Positions 4,472 to 5,009 of a DNA stretch of 5,009 nucleotides are shown piece by piece. A program made the position numbers and the translations under genes. The stretch comes from DATAYA01 sp036272815 (GTDB taxonomy: Bacteria; Pseudomonadota; Alphaproteobacteria; Acetobacterales; Acetobacteraceae). How positions within the stretch are numbered: position 1 is the first letter of the stretch; the number at the start of each line of letters is the position of its first letter. Under the pieces are notes generated by a model. It was given only the letters and a program-made list of their open reading frames with translations. It was not told the origin of the DNA and searched no databases. The DNA lies in NCBI GenBank assembly GCA_036272815.1, contig DATAYA010000156.1:1-5009 (forward strand). The letters run 5' to 3'.

Positions 4472-5009
4472 TCAGGCCGGCGCTCCGAACACCGCCTCGG
4501 CCTGCATCGCGACGAAGCCTTCCGCGTCCTGTGCCCAGACTGCGGCGGCGCCCGCCGGGCCGCCTGCTCCTGGCGCGCCGCAGACGGCGAACGGCGCCAC
4601 GTCGAACAGCGGCCGGATCGCGCGAAACCGGAATTGCGCGAGCGGGGCTGCCACGCTCCTGCGCAGCAGGTCGACCAGCAGCGTCGCGATCAGCGGTCCA
4701 TGCACGACCAGGCCGGGATAGCCTTCGACGGTGGTGGCGTAGCGCCGGTCGTAATGGATGCGGTGCCCGTTGAACGTCAGCGCGGAATAGCGGAACAGCA
4801 GCACGTCATCGGGCACGATGTCGCGACGCCATACGGGGCCGGCGGGTGCGGCTGCGGGCGCGGCGGCCGCCTCGCCCGGACGCGGCGCCTCGCGATAGAC
4901 GATGTCGTGCTCCTCCGTGATCGCGACCGCCGCATCCGCGCCCGCGATCTCGTGCCGCACGCGAACGAACACCAGATCGCCCGAACGCCCCACCTTGTGC
5001 GTGACGTCG
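4472..5009 (-). CDS. MaoC/HTD2-like double-hotdog acyl-CoA hydratase (mesaconyl-C4-CoA hydratase-like), N-terminus missing
   Basis: The frame stays open to the right edge, so the gene starts outside; 178 residues are visible of a family usually about 270-290 long. The GTG at 4993 is internal, since the residues before it (THKVGRSGDLVFV when read through) fit the family. The visible part comprises the end of the N-terminal hotdog (HEI, EEHDIVYREAP), an Ala/Pro-rich linker, then the C-terminal hotdog with RRDIVPDDVLLFRYSALTF, NGHRIHYDRRYA and GYPGLVVHGPLIATLLVDLL. These blocks are typical of 3-methylfumaryl-CoA (mesaconyl-C4-CoA) hydratase and HTD2-like proteins annotated as FAS1-like dehydratases. 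The usual hydratase motif D-x-N-P-I-H reads N-G-H-R-I-H here, which I believe is normal for this subfamily. The exact substrate is uncertain; a branched C5 dicarboxylyl-CoA is a guess. Such genes often sit beside CoA-transferase or acyl-CoA dehydrogenase genes, which would lie beyond the window. Confidence 0.85.
   Translation of the reverse strand, partial: DVTHKVGRSGDLVFVRVRHEIAGADAAVAITEEHDIVYREAPRPGEAAAAPAAAPAGPVWRRDIVPDDVLLFRYSALTFNGHRIHYDRRYATTVEGYPGLVVHGPLIATLLVDLLRRSVAAPLAQFRFRAIRPLFDVAPFAVCGAPGAGGPAGAAAVWAQDAEGFVAMQAEAVFGAPA

Noticed and set aside
1..5009. tRNA, rRNA, CRISPR, IS ends, att sites or a dedicated defence system
   Set aside because: No cloverleaf-like sequence, regularly spaced repeats, transposase motifs or defence-protein motifs were seen on either strand.

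Overview
The window is very GC-rich (roughly 70% by eye). It reads as ordinary chromosome of an alphaproteobacterium, most likely Acetobacteraceae or another Rhodospirillales lineage. The pointers are the GC content and codon use, an L31 without zinc cysteines, a GC-hairpin intergenic repeat of a style I associate with Acetobacteraceae, and a heat-shock gene with a ROSE-type leader. The taxonomic call is inference. I see no phage, IS, CRISPR or tRNA/rRNA signals, and no dedicated novel defence or mobile system.

Layout. (1) 1-501 (+): the 3' end of mltG, the endolytic murein transglycosylase. (2) 502-647: a gap holding four GC hairpins in a row, then a strong Shine-Dalgarno. (3) 648-1526 and 1543-2280 (+): a two-gene unit of a TfdA-type Fe(II)/2-oxoglutarate dioxygenase and an adducin-like class II aldolase-family protein. 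(4) 2280-2309: an intrinsic terminator for the opposing gene; its T-run overlaps the aldolase stop codon. (5) 2352-2967 (-): a complete heat-shock module, with a sigma32-like promoter, a ROSE-like RNA thermometer that pairs with the Shine-Dalgarno, and an IbpA-type small heat-shock protein. (6) 2976-3218 (-): rpmE (ribosomal protein L31). (7) 3219-3396: a divergent promoter region with a sigma70-like promoter for rpmE and a near-match to the general-stress EcfG promoter facing right. (8) 3397-4458 (+): a YghA/YdaD-like short-chain dehydrogenase with an added twin-arginine signal. (9) 4472-5009 (-): the C-terminal part of a double-hotdog acyl-CoA hydratase resembling mesaconyl-C4-CoA hydratase, cut by the window edge.

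How they work together. The dioxygenase and aldolase are almost certainly co-transcribed and probably act on the same small carboxylic acid route, substrate unknown. The Hsp20 module looks controlled at both transcription (RpoH) and translation (thermosensor). The SDR may be a general-stress protein if the EcfG-like site is real. The other neighbours are functionally unrelated. The best leads are the ROSE element, the Tat-targeted SDR, the dioxygenase-aldolase pairing and the multi-hairpin repeat.
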